Assembly: GCA_023259375.1 (NCBI GenBank)
Contig: JAHFQC010000012.1
Span: forward strand, 53,311 to 86,311
Source: Alphaproteobacteria bacterium
GTDB lineage: Bacteria > Pseudomonadota > Alphaproteobacteria > Micropepsales > Micropepsaceae
Direction: 5' to 3'
DNA length: 33,001 nt
The notes below the pieces were generated by a model. It did no database searches and was not told the origin of the DNA. It saw only the letters and a list, made by a program, of their open reading frames with translations. The position numbers and the translations under genes were made by a program. Shown piece after piece: positions 18,201 through 25,232 of the stretch; position 1 is the stretch's first letter, and every line of letters starts with the position of its first letter.

Positions 18201-18271
18201 TCTATCCGACGGCTGGCTTCCACGACGATATGGGCCGGTACTTCACGCTTGGTATCAAAGGTTCGTTCTAG
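15221..18271 (+). CDS. TonB-dependent outer-membrane receptor (large, carbohydrate-type)
   Basis: This 1016-residue outer-membrane beta-barrel receptor takes up its ligand using TonB/ExbBD energy. A signal peptide (ending APAWGQ) is followed by a TonB-box-like ETVTVTGSRV. Next comes the plug domain, with ALRNFGASRTLILQDGHRV and IDRVDIVTGGASAVYGSDAV, and then a long barrel ending in an aromatic residue (GIKGSF), the usual C-terminal export signal. The size and the GSRV-type TonB box match the class of receptors abundant in Caulobacter-like bacteria that import plant oligosaccharides. The ATG at 15221 has AGGGAGG about 6 bases upstream. The gene follows GH3 and GH51 enzymes, so arabinose- or xylose-containing oligomers are the inferred ligand. 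Iron or cobalamin cannot be excluded from sequence. Confidence 0.93.
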   Translation: MSKRTDFGFRSTLLGGISLAALIAAPAWGQTSDTLETVTVTGSRVITDTTLSPTPITTLSTEQLQVTTPSDIPDALNKLPTIIGGRTPRTQGNGSTNNGGNTLALRNFGASRTLILQDGHRVPAGNQDGSVNVDVIPQFLIDRVDIVTGGASAVYGSDAVAGVVNFVLDKKFTGFKYNINGGISNYGDGAEHQIALAYGTDLFGSRGHFETSARYRYQDMVPIKNRPYGYDGQAWAQAGNGSATNPNVDVPFARTFLQSMHGNIQCDDKDKNTPPVCPYNNYTFNAPGVISPEIHGIPTGTGGLESGGDGGYTKEGTFRSRLRMGDAFARFSYDITPTINAYVQGSWAESEDVSRWITWVVSSSTSRPNTLFANNPFLTPDTQQKLGANIVCGTPAAVGWRCLPSAPTASSTGGTPPVPPNVPIFQSASYIWTNVAGQNAPQDLYVTRGLQRNLNVETGANGTLAGLPWDVYYSHSESRLKVLNPNNTDNAKYLAALDAVIAPAGTKVNGTDIGGSISCWVTTQPQYADLYPGCVPVNITDPAGPSQAAYNYLRTPTWWALTQATDDIGGSIHGGLWGLGLPAGEITGALSAEARWNTYDMVNNGRGPTDFVDCTGLRMCLANGAAPVRYVQNTNAPVSASNDVYEFAAELNVPLLKDLPLVQSLSTDLAGRYTNYSSFGGVETWKIGGDWHVDDNIHFRGTMSFDIRAPNLNDLYAPANISSSGVNDFLTGTAGNTRLVSRGNPKLTPEQARTYTAGVVLTPQFLPGFNLSVDWYNTHMTKAITSIRYDTDVIQNLCLASAPTYNSPFCSLAVRPITNPSDPAYKTAANYPLEVWSSGLNASIQQMEGFDIEVNYRWSMGDYISWLPGDFSIRHMMTYQPVNTTVTIPGAAPQWAFAPKLRQSTFLTYTNGNFSLALQNQLLSSVKKATAAITPTTQNYVIPSIGSNDVLDVTVSERFDLWGFSNQAYLTITNIANTRAPLYTAGTAGLPGLFYPTAGFHDDMGRYFTLGIKGSF

Positions 18272-18276
18272 GAATG

Positions 18277-18292
18277 GCCGGGTCATCCCGGC
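18277..18292 (+). terminator. Short GC hairpin just after the TonB receptor
   Basis: GCCGGG-TCAT-CCCGGC forms a perfect 6-pair hairpin 5 bases after the stop, followed by TGTTCT. It may act with the stronger terminator 60 bases downstream or protect the mRNA end. Confidence 0.4.
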
Positions 18293-18352
18293 TGTTCTAG
18301 CGGCCTCCGCGACCTAGCCTCTCCCTTGGTCGCAAACTGGTAAACTTCTTGC

Positions 18353-18384
18353 CCCCGTTCTTGCCCAGAACGGGGCTTTCTTTT
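18353..18384 (+). terminator. Intrinsic terminator for the TonB receptor gene
   Basis: CCCCGTTCT-TGCCC-AGAACGGGG is a perfect 9-pair hairpin followed by CTTTCTTTT on the plus strand. The T-rich tail shows it works for the receptor transcript. The convergent metallo-beta-lactamase gene ends 11 bases beyond and gets no T-run from this hairpin on its own strand. Confidence 0.82.
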
Positions 18385-18395
18385 GAGAGGGCCGC

Positions 18396-19256
18396 TCAGG
18401 GCTTTGCCGATTGCCGCGCCAACTCGGCATCGAAATCGCGCTCCGCCGCATCGACATAGCGGCCGAGATCGTCGCGATTGACGAAGGGATTGGGCGCACC
18501 GGCTTTGACGCGCGAGGCCTTGCCGAGTTCGTCGGCATTGTAGGGGTGCTGGGTCAGCAGGATGTCGGTGTCGAACGCGCGCATCCGCGAGAAGCTGTGG
18601 CGGAAATCGTCGATGATCCGCGGATAAGCGGTATTGCCAACCAGCGGTGCGCCGCCAACGGTAAGGCTGCAGGCAAACAGGATCGTATGCTTCTGCCCGT
18701 TTTCGACGACCGGCATGGTCCAGCTCGTGCAGCCGCGGGTGTGGCCCGGCGTGAGATACGCCGTCAGGGTGACGCCGCCGAAACTGATCTTATCGCCGTT
18801 CTTGACGACTTGGTCGACCTTCACCGGATCGAATGGGACATCCTTGCAGGGGCCGTAATCGATCTGTCCCGTTTCCAGCACGGGTTTGTCGGCCTGGGAT
18901 GCAAACAGGCGCGCGCCGCTGTCGCGTTTGACCGCGGCCAGTCCGCCCGCGTGATCGAAGTGCGCATGACCGGCGAGAATGATCTTGATGTCTTTCAAGT
19001 CGAAGCCGAGCGCTTTGATGTTGCGTTCGACGTGCGGCACGCTTTCCGGCAACGCGGCGTCGATCAGGATGACGCCTTTGCGCGTTTCGATCAGATAAAC
19101 GGAAATCCCGGCGGTACCGACGTAATAGACGTTGCCGATGATATGGAACGGCGCCGTTGGTTTGTTCCAGACGATACGGTCTTGGGCATAAGGCTGCTCG
19201 GCCTTGGCGGCGGTGATGAACGCTAAGGCGGCGAGCGCGGCGATTGCCGATTTCAT
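18396..19256 (-). CDS. Subclass B3-type metallo-beta-lactamase fold hydrolase, exported
   Basis: This 286-residue zinc hydrolase has a cleavable signal peptide (start MKSAIAALAALAFITAAKA). All subclass B3 zinc ligands are visible: H97, H99, D101 and H102 in GHAHFDHAGG, H172 in TPGHTRGCTSWT and H237 in LLTQHPYN. The serine in FACSLTVGG corresponds to the conserved B3 serine that replaces the B1/B2 cysteine ligand. These features fit periplasmic beta-lactam hydrolysis as in CAU-1 and THIN-B, though B3-like proteins with other lactonase roles exist. The ATG at 19256 is preceded by AAGGAGGAAGC, an excellent ribosome site; the upstream in-frame extension lacks leader character. It is transcribed alone, with no adjacent AmpR-type regulator. 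Confidence 0.87.
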   Translation of the reverse strand: MKSAIAALAALAFITAAKAEQPYAQDRIVWNKPTAPFHIIGNVYYVGTAGISVYLIETRKGVILIDAALPESVPHVERNIKALGFDLKDIKIILAGHAHFDHAGGLAAVKRDSGARLFASQADKPVLETGQIDYGPCKDVPFDPVKVDQVVKNGDKISFGGVTLTAYLTPGHTRGCTSWTMPVVENGQKHTILFACSLTVGGAPLVGNTAYPRIIDDFRHSFSRMRAFDTDILLTQHPYNADELGKASRVKAGAPNPFVNRDDLGRYVDAAERDFDAELARQSAKP

Positions 19257-19376
19257 GCTTCCTCCTTCGACCCGATTGGGAGTCGGTCCAACTTTGTTAT
19301 GGAAAATCTGTATGACAGCTCGCGTTAAAAATAGCACATTTGGATTGAAAAACGCAGCAAAAGCGGGGTCTGCGCG

Positions 19377-19405
19377 TTGAATTTGTCTGACTATTTTGGT
19401 AATGT
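19377..19405 (+). promoter_or_regulatory. Candidate sigma-70-type promoter for the LuxR-type gene
   Basis: TTGAAT and TAATGT are separated by 17 bases, about 64 bases ahead of the LuxR-type start codon. The -10 box is a moderate match. The surrounding 19290-19410 stretch is AT-rich for this genome and also has to hold the divergent metallo-beta-lactamase promoter. Confidence 0.33.
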
Positions 19406-19468
19406 CCCTTCTGCCGTCATGGACTTTGCTTGTCCTGCAATGGCTTGGACGGAAGGGGAGGGGAGCCC

Positions 19469-19735
19469 GTGGACAGCCAGCTGTTAAGTTCGCCCGACGA
19501 CCAATACAGCGCGTGCGAAGCGCCTTTGTTTCAGCTGACGCCGATGCAGAAGAAAATCCTCAACGGCGTTCGCGCCGGTCTCCTCAACAAGCAGATCGCA
19601 TTTGGTCTCGGAATCGCCGAGACGACCGTCAAGGCGCATATGACGGCGATCATGCGCAAACTGAACGTCCGCAATCGCACGCAAGTCGCTTTGGTCGCGG
19701 AAGCGATGACGCGCACGGAAGCAACCGTTCAGTAG
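19469..19735 (+). CDS. LuxR/GerE-type DNA-binding protein without receiver domain (88 aa)
   Basis: This protein of about 88 residues consists almost only of a LuxR/GerE helix-turn-helix (LTPMQKKILNGVRAGLLNKQIA, then IAETTVKAHMTAIMRKLNVRNRTQVALVA). It keeps the family's ETTVKAH recognition helix and KLNVRNRTQ. No receiver or autoinducer domain precedes it, so it resembles stand-alone GerE-like proteins or the output half of a response regulator. The GTG at 19469 is preferred because GGGGAGGGGAG sits just upstream; a TTG at 19430 is possible but has no ribosome site. It diverges from the metallo-beta-lactamase gene, and its stop overlaps by 7 bases the stop of the convergent small gene. Its target is unknown. 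Confidence 0.8.
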   Translation: MDSQLLSSPDDQYSACEAPLFQLTPMQKKILNGVRAGLLNKQIAFGLGIAETTVKAHMTAIMRKLNVRNRTQVALVAEAMTRTEATVQ

Positions 19736-20031
19736 CGGGCTGCTTGCGGCGGTGAAACGATTACGATTTCCACCACGTGCTTGCTCAGACCGTTCTGCAG
19801 ATAGCGAAAGTGCGTGATGCCGGAGGCGACAAGGTCGCGAAGTCTGGCCCGATAGCCGGGCGCGGCACAGCCAAGAACTTCATAACCGAACGTACCTTCA
19901 ACACTGAATTTGAAAGCATCTTGAATCGTGCTTCGCAACGCATTCAGCGTGGTGATGCTCGGGACTGCAATCTCGTATGTGGCAGTGGGCTCTGGTGCTA
20001 GATGCGCCATTCGCAAGAGAACGAGTGTCAT
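19729..20031 (-). CDS. Small protein of unknown function (100 aa)
   Basis: I do not recognise a family. The ATG at 20031 is chosen because GGGGGGAG lies about 7 bases upstream; the open frame continues further upstream without a ribosome site. The protein starts MTLVLLRMAHLAPEPTATYEI and ends VVEIVIVSPPQAARY. It has a mixed alpha/beta pattern, no signal peptide and no membrane helix. The gene is convergent with the LuxR-type gene (7-base overlap of the 3' ends) and divergent from the ornithine-cyclodeaminase-like gene. Codon use resembles its neighbours, which supports it as real, but no function can be given. Confidence 0.55.
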   Translation of the reverse strand: MTLVLLRMAHLAPEPTATYEIAVPSITTLNALRSTIQDAFKFSVEGTFGYEVLGCAAPGYRARLRDLVASGITHFRYLQNGLSKHVVEIVIVSPPQAARY

Positions 20032-20255
20032 CGGTTTGCTCCCCCCGTCCGGCCGGCCCTGGATGCACTGCGCCCGCATTGCAGCACGGTTCGCGCCTTC
20101 CCGCCATGTCTTGCTCCTGCGAGTGCCGCTCAGAACAAGTTGCGATACGAGACTGGCCTCGAGGTTTTATATGCGCCAAGCCGGCGGCGGACTGCTTGAC
20201 GTCGCCCGCTCGCGCTGCGCCAAGATGCGGCGCTGGCGAATCACGCGGGGCCGTT

Positions 20256-21200
20256 GTGGAAAATCTGCCGTTCATCGACACGCGGACCGTCCGTGAGAAG
20301 TTGTCCTTCCCGGTCCTTATTGCCGTCGTGCGCGAGGCGATGATCGCGCTCTCGACCGGCAAGGTCGATCAGCTGCTGCGCAGCTTCATTCCGGTGAAAG
20401 AGGGCCACATCTTCGCGCTGATGCCGGCGGCCAATCACGCCGCGGGCCATTTCGGCGTCAAGGTGCTCAGCGTTTTTCCCGACCCGAGCGGTGAGCTTCA
20501 GCATGAAGGGTATATTCTGTTGTTTTCCGAATCGAGCGGGCGGCCTCTCTGCATGGCAGAGGCGGAAGACATTACCCGATTGCGCACCGCTGCGGCTTCG
20601 GCGGTGGCGACCGATGCGTTGGCGCGCGCCGATGCCGCCGCTCTCGCCGTGCTGGGCACCGGCAAGCAAGCGGCAGCACACATTGCGGCCATCGCTGAGG
20701 TGCGCAGGCTTGACCGGGTGCGTATCTGGGGACGCAACAAGGACAAGGCGATGGACTTGGCGAAGGCTGAGGCCGACGCGCTCGGTCTGGCTTGCGAAGT
20801 CTGTGACAGTGCCGAAGCCGCCGTCGCCGAGGCCGACATCATCTGCACCGTGACGGCCGCGCGCGATCCGGTGTTGAACGGTGCGTGGGTGAAACCCGGC
20901 GCGCATGTCAACGTGGTCGGCTCTTCGACACCGGTGCCGGCGGAGATCGATAGTGAGCTGGTGGCAAGAAGCCGCTTCATCGCCGATCACCGCGCCCATG
21001 TCTTGTTGCACGGCGGCGAGCTCCTTCGCGCCAAGAAGGCCGGTGTCGTGAGCGACGACCATGTGGCAGCCGAAATCGGCGAGGTCCTGGCTGGGGTGAA
21101 GCCGGGCCGCACCGCCGCCGATCAAATCACGGTTTACAAATCGTTGGGCCATGCCGTCCAGGATCTCGCGGCCCTGGCTTGGCTTTATCAAAACCGTTGA
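20256..21200 (+). CDS. Ornithine cyclodeaminase / mu-crystallin family dehydrogenase
   Basis: This 314-residue NAD(P)-binding enzyme belongs to the OCD/mu-crystallin family. Members include ornithine cyclodeaminase, alanine and lysine-derived imine dehydrogenases and ketimine reductases. Visible features are the substrate-side GHFGVKVLSVFPDPSG and TRLRTAAASAVATDAL (the conserved arginine-threonine), the dinucleotide-binding glycine motif AVLGTGKQAAAHIAAI, RIWGRNKDKA, and ADIICTVTAARDPVL. The GTG at 20256 gives the usual family length, with GGGG about 6 bases upstream; longer upstream frames carry no family sequence. It is followed 250 bases later by a threonine-aldolase-type gene, suggesting amino-acid metabolism. 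True ornithine cyclodeaminase activity cannot be distinguished from related reductases here. Confidence 0.86.
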   Translation: MENLPFIDTRTVREKLSFPVLIAVVREAMIALSTGKVDQLLRSFIPVKEGHIFALMPAANHAAGHFGVKVLSVFPDPSGELQHEGYILLFSESSGRPLCMAEAEDITRLRTAAASAVATDALARADAAALAVLGTGKQAAAHIAAIAEVRRLDRVRIWGRNKDKAMDLAKAEADALGLACEVCDSAEAAVAEADIICTVTAARDPVLNGAWVKPGAHVNVVGSSTPVPAEIDSELVARSRFIADHRAHVLLHGGELLRAKKAGVVSDDHVAAEIGEVLAGVKPGRTAADQITVYKSLGHAVQDLAALAWLYQNR

Positions 21201-21450
21201 AAGCCGCCGCAGCCCGAGGCGCCACGGTTTTGCCCCAAATGGGATCTTGCCCGCCGCCTTCGCTTGCCGTAACAAGACCGGGCATGAAGAGTTGAGCTGT
21301 CGCTCAACGCCAACCTGCTCCCGAGCAAGGTGGCGCTCTCGTAAAGAGAGAATGCGGCCGGTCCGGCAACAAACGGGGACGCGCAGCCGACATCGTCATG
21401 CCAGTTTTGGAAATCACGCCCTTCGCGGGGCGCGCGTGAGAGATGGTGTC

Positions 21451-22503
21451 ATGATTCCGCAGCAGCAGTTTGCCAGTGATAATTATGCCGGTATTTGCCC
21501 CGAAGCGATGGCGGCGATGGCCGAAGCCAACCGGGGACACGCCTTTTCCTACGGTGACGACGATTGGACCGAGAAAGCCTCGAACGCGTTGCGCAAGCTG
21601 TTCGAGCGCGAGTGTGATGTGTTTTTCGTTTTCAACGGGACGGCGGCCAATTCGCTCTCGCTGGCATCGCTTTGCTATTCCTATAATGGCGTCATCTGCG
21701 CGTCTTCGGCCCACGTCGAAACCGACGAATGCGGTGCGCCGGAATTTTTCTCCAACGGCTCAAAGCTGCTGACGGTTCCGTCGCCGGGCGGCAAGCTGAC
21801 GCCCGACGCCATTCGCGCAGTCGCTACCGGCCGCTCCGACATCCATTTTCCCAAGCCGCGCGCCGTGACCATCACCCAGCCGAACGAGTTCGGCGTCGTC
21901 TACAGCCTCGATGAAGTCCGCGCGATTTCGAAGGTTTGCCGCGATCTTGGTCTCAAGCTGCACATGGATGGGGCTCGCCTGGCCAACGCTTGCGTCAGTC
22001 TCGGCTGCACGCCGGCCGAAGCGACGTGGCGCGCCGGTGTCGATGTCGTCTGTTTCGGCGGCACCAAGAACGGCATGGCAGTGGGCGAGGCGATCGTCTT
22101 TTTCGACCGGTCGCTGGCGGCCGACTTCGACTACCGCTGCAAGCAGGCTGGCCAGCTTGCCTCCAAGATGCGGTTTCTCTCGGCGCCGTGGGTGGGCATG
22201 CTGGAAAGCGGCGCTTGGCGCAGGAACGCCGCGCATGCCAACGAGTGTGCCCGCCGGTTTGCCTCGCGCATTGCCGGCCTGCCGCAGGTGAAACAGGCGT
22301 TTCCAGTCGACGCCAATTCGGTGTTCCTGCATGCGCCCAAGGAAGTCCTGGAGGGCCTGCATCGCCGCGGCTGGCACTTTTATTCCTTCATCGGCGGCGC
22401 CGCCCGCTTCATGTTCGCCTGGGATGCCGACCCGGTCTGGGTCGACCGGCTGGCCGACGATCTGGTGGCGGAAGCCGAGGCCTTGGCGAAAGTCCCGGCA
22501 TAA
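21451..22503 (+). CDS. ltaE: Threonine aldolase / beta-eliminating lyase family PLP enzyme
   Basis: This 350-residue fold-type I PLP enzyme is probably a low-specificity L-threonine aldolase (threonine to glycine and acetaldehyde). It starts with the family-typical FASDNYAGICPEAM. Key residues are H88 (SSAHVETDECGA, stacking on the cofactor), D173 with the arginine of HMDGARLANA, and the Schiff-base lysine K206 in FGGTKNGMAVGE. I chose the ATG at 21451, which places FASDNY at the correct N-terminal position; the 100-codon upstream extension is not protein-like. The ribosome site is modest (GAGAGATGG). The 250-base leader between this gene and the cyclodeaminase-like gene holds a small CTCTC/GAGAG hairpin and nothing I can name, so separate transcription is possible. 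Confidence 0.87.
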   Translation: MIPQQQFASDNYAGICPEAMAAMAEANRGHAFSYGDDDWTEKASNALRKLFERECDVFFVFNGTAANSLSLASLCYSYNGVICASSAHVETDECGAPEFFSNGSKLLTVPSPGGKLTPDAIRAVATGRSDIHFPKPRAVTITQPNEFGVVYSLDEVRAISKVCRDLGLKLHMDGARLANACVSLGCTPAEATWRAGVDVVCFGGTKNGMAVGEAIVFFDRSLAADFDYRCKQAGQLASKMRFLSAPWVGMLESGAWRRNAAHANECARRFASRIAGLPQVKQAFPVDANSVFLHAPKEVLEGLHRRGWHFYSFIGGAARFMFAWDADPVWVDRLADDLVAEAEALAKVPA

Positions 22504-22538
22504 GAGGTCGCCAGGCCGACGCGCGGCAGCGGGGCACA

Positions 22539-22552
22539 CACATATATATGTG
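22539..22552. promoter_or_regulatory. Perfect 14-bp AT-rich palindrome
   Basis: CACATATATATGTG reads the same on both strands and sits in GC-rich DNA 36 bases after the threonine-aldolase stop. It is 150 bases ahead of the YfiR-like operon and is a plausible dimeric-regulator site. No specific binding family is identified. Confidence 0.35.
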
Positions 22553-22702
22553 AAGACCGGTCCGCCGGGAATCTGTAACAAAGTATCCCGTCCGGGCTTG
22601 CCGTAGGGCCGTATTGGGCCAAGCATTGGACCGGCTCTGGACGAACTGTCCTCCCAAGCGGGACACTGCGCCTGCTTTCGCCGCAAACACGAAGAGACGG
22701 CC

Positions 22703-23248
22703 TTGTCCGGGGGTAGACATCTCGCCAAACGTGCCTTTGCCAGGCTCTGTGCCGCGAGCTTATTCGTGGCTGGGGCGGGTGCGGCCGAGGTCACGCCGGC
22801 CGATCTCAACGCGGCGGTGCGTTCGCTCGGATTCCTGGCTTCGCTGCAGAACCGGTCCTCCATCCAGATCGGCGTAATCTACAACGGCGCCGACCCGGCC
22901 ACCCGCAGTCAGGCGCAGCGGTCAGCCGCCGATCTGTCGCGGCTCGCCGGTCCCGGATCGGCGAGCGTGTCGGCTCAGCCGGTGTCCGTGCAGGAGCTTG
23001 GCACGCAGCGTTTCGATGCCGTCTATCTGATGAGCCTGCCGCCCGAGATGAGCCGCAGCGTTGGCGAATACGTCCGCCATCAGAGCGTGGTGTCGGTGTC
23101 GTCCGATCCGCAATGCCTCGAGGCTCAGAGCTGCGTTCTGATGGTGCAGGCCCGTTCCAACATGTCCGTCGTTCTCGATACCGTTCTCGCCAAGGCCGTG
23201 GGAGCGAAGTTTTCTACGGTGTTCACGATGCTGGTGAAGCGCAAATGA
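22703..23248 (+). CDS. YfiR/HmsC-like periplasmic protein (DUF4154 family)
   Basis: This 181-residue exported protein starts with a basic then hydrophobic leader ending VAGAGAAEV. The mature part fits the DUF4154/YfiR family. It has an IQIGVIYNGADPATR strand-loop, a mid-section ending FDAVYLMSLPP, and two C-terminal cysteines (C138 and C144 in DPQCLEAQSCVLMV), where YfiR carries a conserved disulfide. YfiR represses a membrane diguanylate cyclase from the periplasm in Pseudomonas. Here the neighbours are a TonB receptor and a histidine kinase, so it may instead gate the kinase. The start is a TTG with GAAGAGACGG upstream; no ATG gives a better leader. Its TGA overlaps the next gene's ATG (ATGA). 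Confidence 0.78.
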   Translation: MSGGRHLAKRAFARLCAASLFVAGAGAAEVTPADLNAAVRSLGFLASLQNRSSIQIGVIYNGADPATRSQAQRSAADLSRLAGPGSASVSAQPVSVQELGTQRFDAVYLMSLPPEMSRSVGEYVRHQSVVSVSSDPQCLEAQSCVLMVQARSNMSVVLDTVLAKAVGAKFSTVFTMLVKRK

Positions 23249-25227
23249 GCAAGATACCAACACTGCCGTTCACGGCTCTGCTGTTCCTGTCGGCGGCACA
23301 GGCGCAATCGATGGACTATGGTGCGATCGAGCAGCTTTTCGGCGAACCGGCAACCACCAGCGCCACCGGCTCGCCGCAGCGCGCCACCGATGTTCCCGCC
23401 AACCTGACGATCCTGACCCGCGACGATATCCGCCGCTCCGGCGCGCGCGATATTCCCGGAGTCCTGCGCCACGTCGTCGGTGTTGATGTGCTCGAATGGG
23501 CCAACGACAACTATGACGTTTCCGCGCGCGGCTATAACCAGGCGTATTCCGCCCGGACGCTGGTTCTGGTCGACGGTCGTCAAGTCTATGTCGATTCCTT
23601 CGGCTTCACGCCGTGGAATGCGCTGCCGGTGGAACTCGGCGCCATTCGCCAGATCGAAGTCGTCAAAGGTCCGAACGCCGCCCTGTTCGGATTCAATGCC
23701 GTCGCAGGTGTGATCAATATCATCACCGACAATCCGCGCTACGACAACCACAACTCCGCCACGCTCCGGGTCGGCAGCCAGAATCTGGTCGATGCCTCCG
23801 GGGCAGTGCGTTTCGGACTGGGACAGGACGTCTTTATGCGGCTCTCCGGGGGCTATCGTTCCGACAAACCGTTCGGCACGGCCAATCCGTTGCCGATCGA
23901 CGGTGCGCCGCGGCCAAAGAACGATCGCCTTGCGCTTGACGCCGATGCAGTGATCCGTCTCGCCCAGGACGTCGAATTCGACCTCGAAGCCAGTCACAGC
24001 GAGGCCAGTCAATCGGAAGTGTCCGGCGGCTATAAGCTGCAGACCTCCGATTACGCCACCAACGCCATTCTCGGACGTTTGACGGCCGATACCGACTGGG
24101 GTCTCGTCAAGCTCGCCGCTTACGGCAACTGGTTCGCCTGGACCCGCGCGGTCGCGCCCGGCATTGTCGCGCCGCGGCTGATGAACGCCATGCAGGTCGT
24201 ACAGGCCGAAGACGTCTTCAGCCCGGCACCGGACCACACCATCCGGCTCGCCGCCGAATACCGCCACAACGAGATTTCGCCGCGTGATCTCGGTAACGGA
24301 TCGGCGGCCTTCGATGCCGAATCGGCATCGGCGATGTGGGCGTGGCAGATTGCGCCCGCTCTGTCGCTCACCAACGCGTTGCGCTTCGACAGCGTCTCCT
24401 ACAGCAGCAAACTTGGTGCGCCCGCGCATACCGGTCTGCCGGTCCTGAGCGGTCCGCCGCTGCGCCTCGATCAATGGAGTTTCAACAGCGGCCTCGTATG
24501 GACCGCCACGTCTGCGGATACCGTCCGGCTGATTGCCTCGCGCGGTGTGCAGCTTCCCAATCTGGTTCAGGTGTGGGATGCCGCCTTCGGGATGGGGCCC
24601 GGTATGCGACTGAGGTTGCACCCCTCGTCGGTGACCAATTTTGAAGCGCTATGGAATCGGCGCTTTGCGAGTCTCGATACTAGTTTGCAGCTCGCGGTCT
24701 TCCACCAAATGACCGATGACGTGCTATCGACCGGCAGCGGTACCATCGACATCTCGGGCCAGCCGGGCATGGCGCCGGTCAATGTCGGTTCGTCTCAGGC
24801 GACCGGAATCGAGGTGGGGCTCGATGGTCATCTGGCCGAGGCTTGGACGTGGTCGGTGAGCTATCGCTATGAGATCATCAACGACGATTATGTCCGCGGC
24901 CTAGTGCGGACCGATCTCGTCAATTATCAGGACACCACCCCTCAGCATGTCGTCAAAGCTGGTCTCGGCTGGAGTTCAGGCTCGTGGGAGGCAAACGCCT
25001 TCCTGCATTACCAATCGGAGTCGGCAGGGCTCAGGCGTGTCGGCCTGTTCCGTGTGCTGGTTCCGGTGCAGCCTTTTGCCACTGTCGATGCACGCCTGGG
25101 CTATCGGCTGACCGACCGGTTGACGCTGGCGATTTCCGGCCGTGACCTCTTCAACGCCCAGCAGCAGCAGACTTCGGGCCCCGACGTGCAGCGCCAGTTC
25201 TTTGTCTCGCTCGGCTTTGATATGTAA
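23245..25227 (+). CDS. TonB-dependent receptor-like outer-membrane protein in a signalling operon
   Basis: This 660-residue receptor has a signal peptide ([14 protein letters not shown]) and a plug domain that follows almost at once: [49 protein letters not shown] and [29 protein letters not shown] beta-barrel follows, ending in VSLGFDM, a slightly unusual non-aromatic last residue after F. The segment [21 protein letters not shown] at the start of the mature protein may serve as the TonB-interaction region. The ATG at 23245 overlaps the yfiR-like stop. The gene ends 5 bases before the histidine-kinase start, so all three are co-translated. It may be a transporter or a signal transducer; the ligand is unknown. 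Confidence 0.88.
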   Translation: MSKIPTLPFTALLFLSAAQAQSMDYGAIEQLFGEPATTSATGSPQRATDVPANLTILTRDDIRRSGARDIPGVLRHVVGVDVLEWANDNYDVSARGYNQAYSARTLVLVDGRQVYVDSFGFTPWNALPVELGAIRQIEVVKGPNAALFGFNAVAGVINIITDNPRYDNHNSATLRVGSQNLVDASGAVRFGLGQDVFMRLSGGYRSDKPFGTANPLPIDGAPRPKNDRLALDADAVIRLAQDVEFDLEASHSEASQSEVSGGYKLQTSDYATNAILGRLTADTDWGLVKLAAYGNWFAWTRAVAPGIVAPRLMNAMQVVQAEDVFSPAPDHTIRLAAEYRHNEISPRDLGNGSAAFDAESASAMWAWQIAPALSLTNALRFDSVSYSSKLGAPAHTGLPVLSGPPLRLDQWSFNSGLVWTATSADTVRLIASRGVQLPNLVQVWDAAFGMGPGMRLRLHPSSVTNFEALWNRRFASLDTSLQLAVFHQMTDDVLSTGSGTIDISGQPGMAPVNVGSSQATGIEVGLDGHLAEAWTWSVSYRYEIINDDYVRGLVRTDLVNYQDTTPQHVVKAGLGWSSGSWEANAFLHYQSESAGLRRVGLFRVLVPVQPFATVDARLGYRLTDRLTLAISGRDLFNAQQQQTSGPDVQRQFFVSLGFDM

Positions 25228-25232
25228 TTCCC

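Noticed and set aside
21201..21450. Possible glycine-type riboswitch ahead of the threonine-aldolase-like gene
   Set aside because: I saw only a small CTCTC/GAGAG hairpin and no conserved riboswitch core, so no RNA feature is claimed.
23125..24621. 498-codon frame antisense to the TonB receptor gene
   Set aside because: No domain resemblance; the plus-strand receptor is unambiguous.
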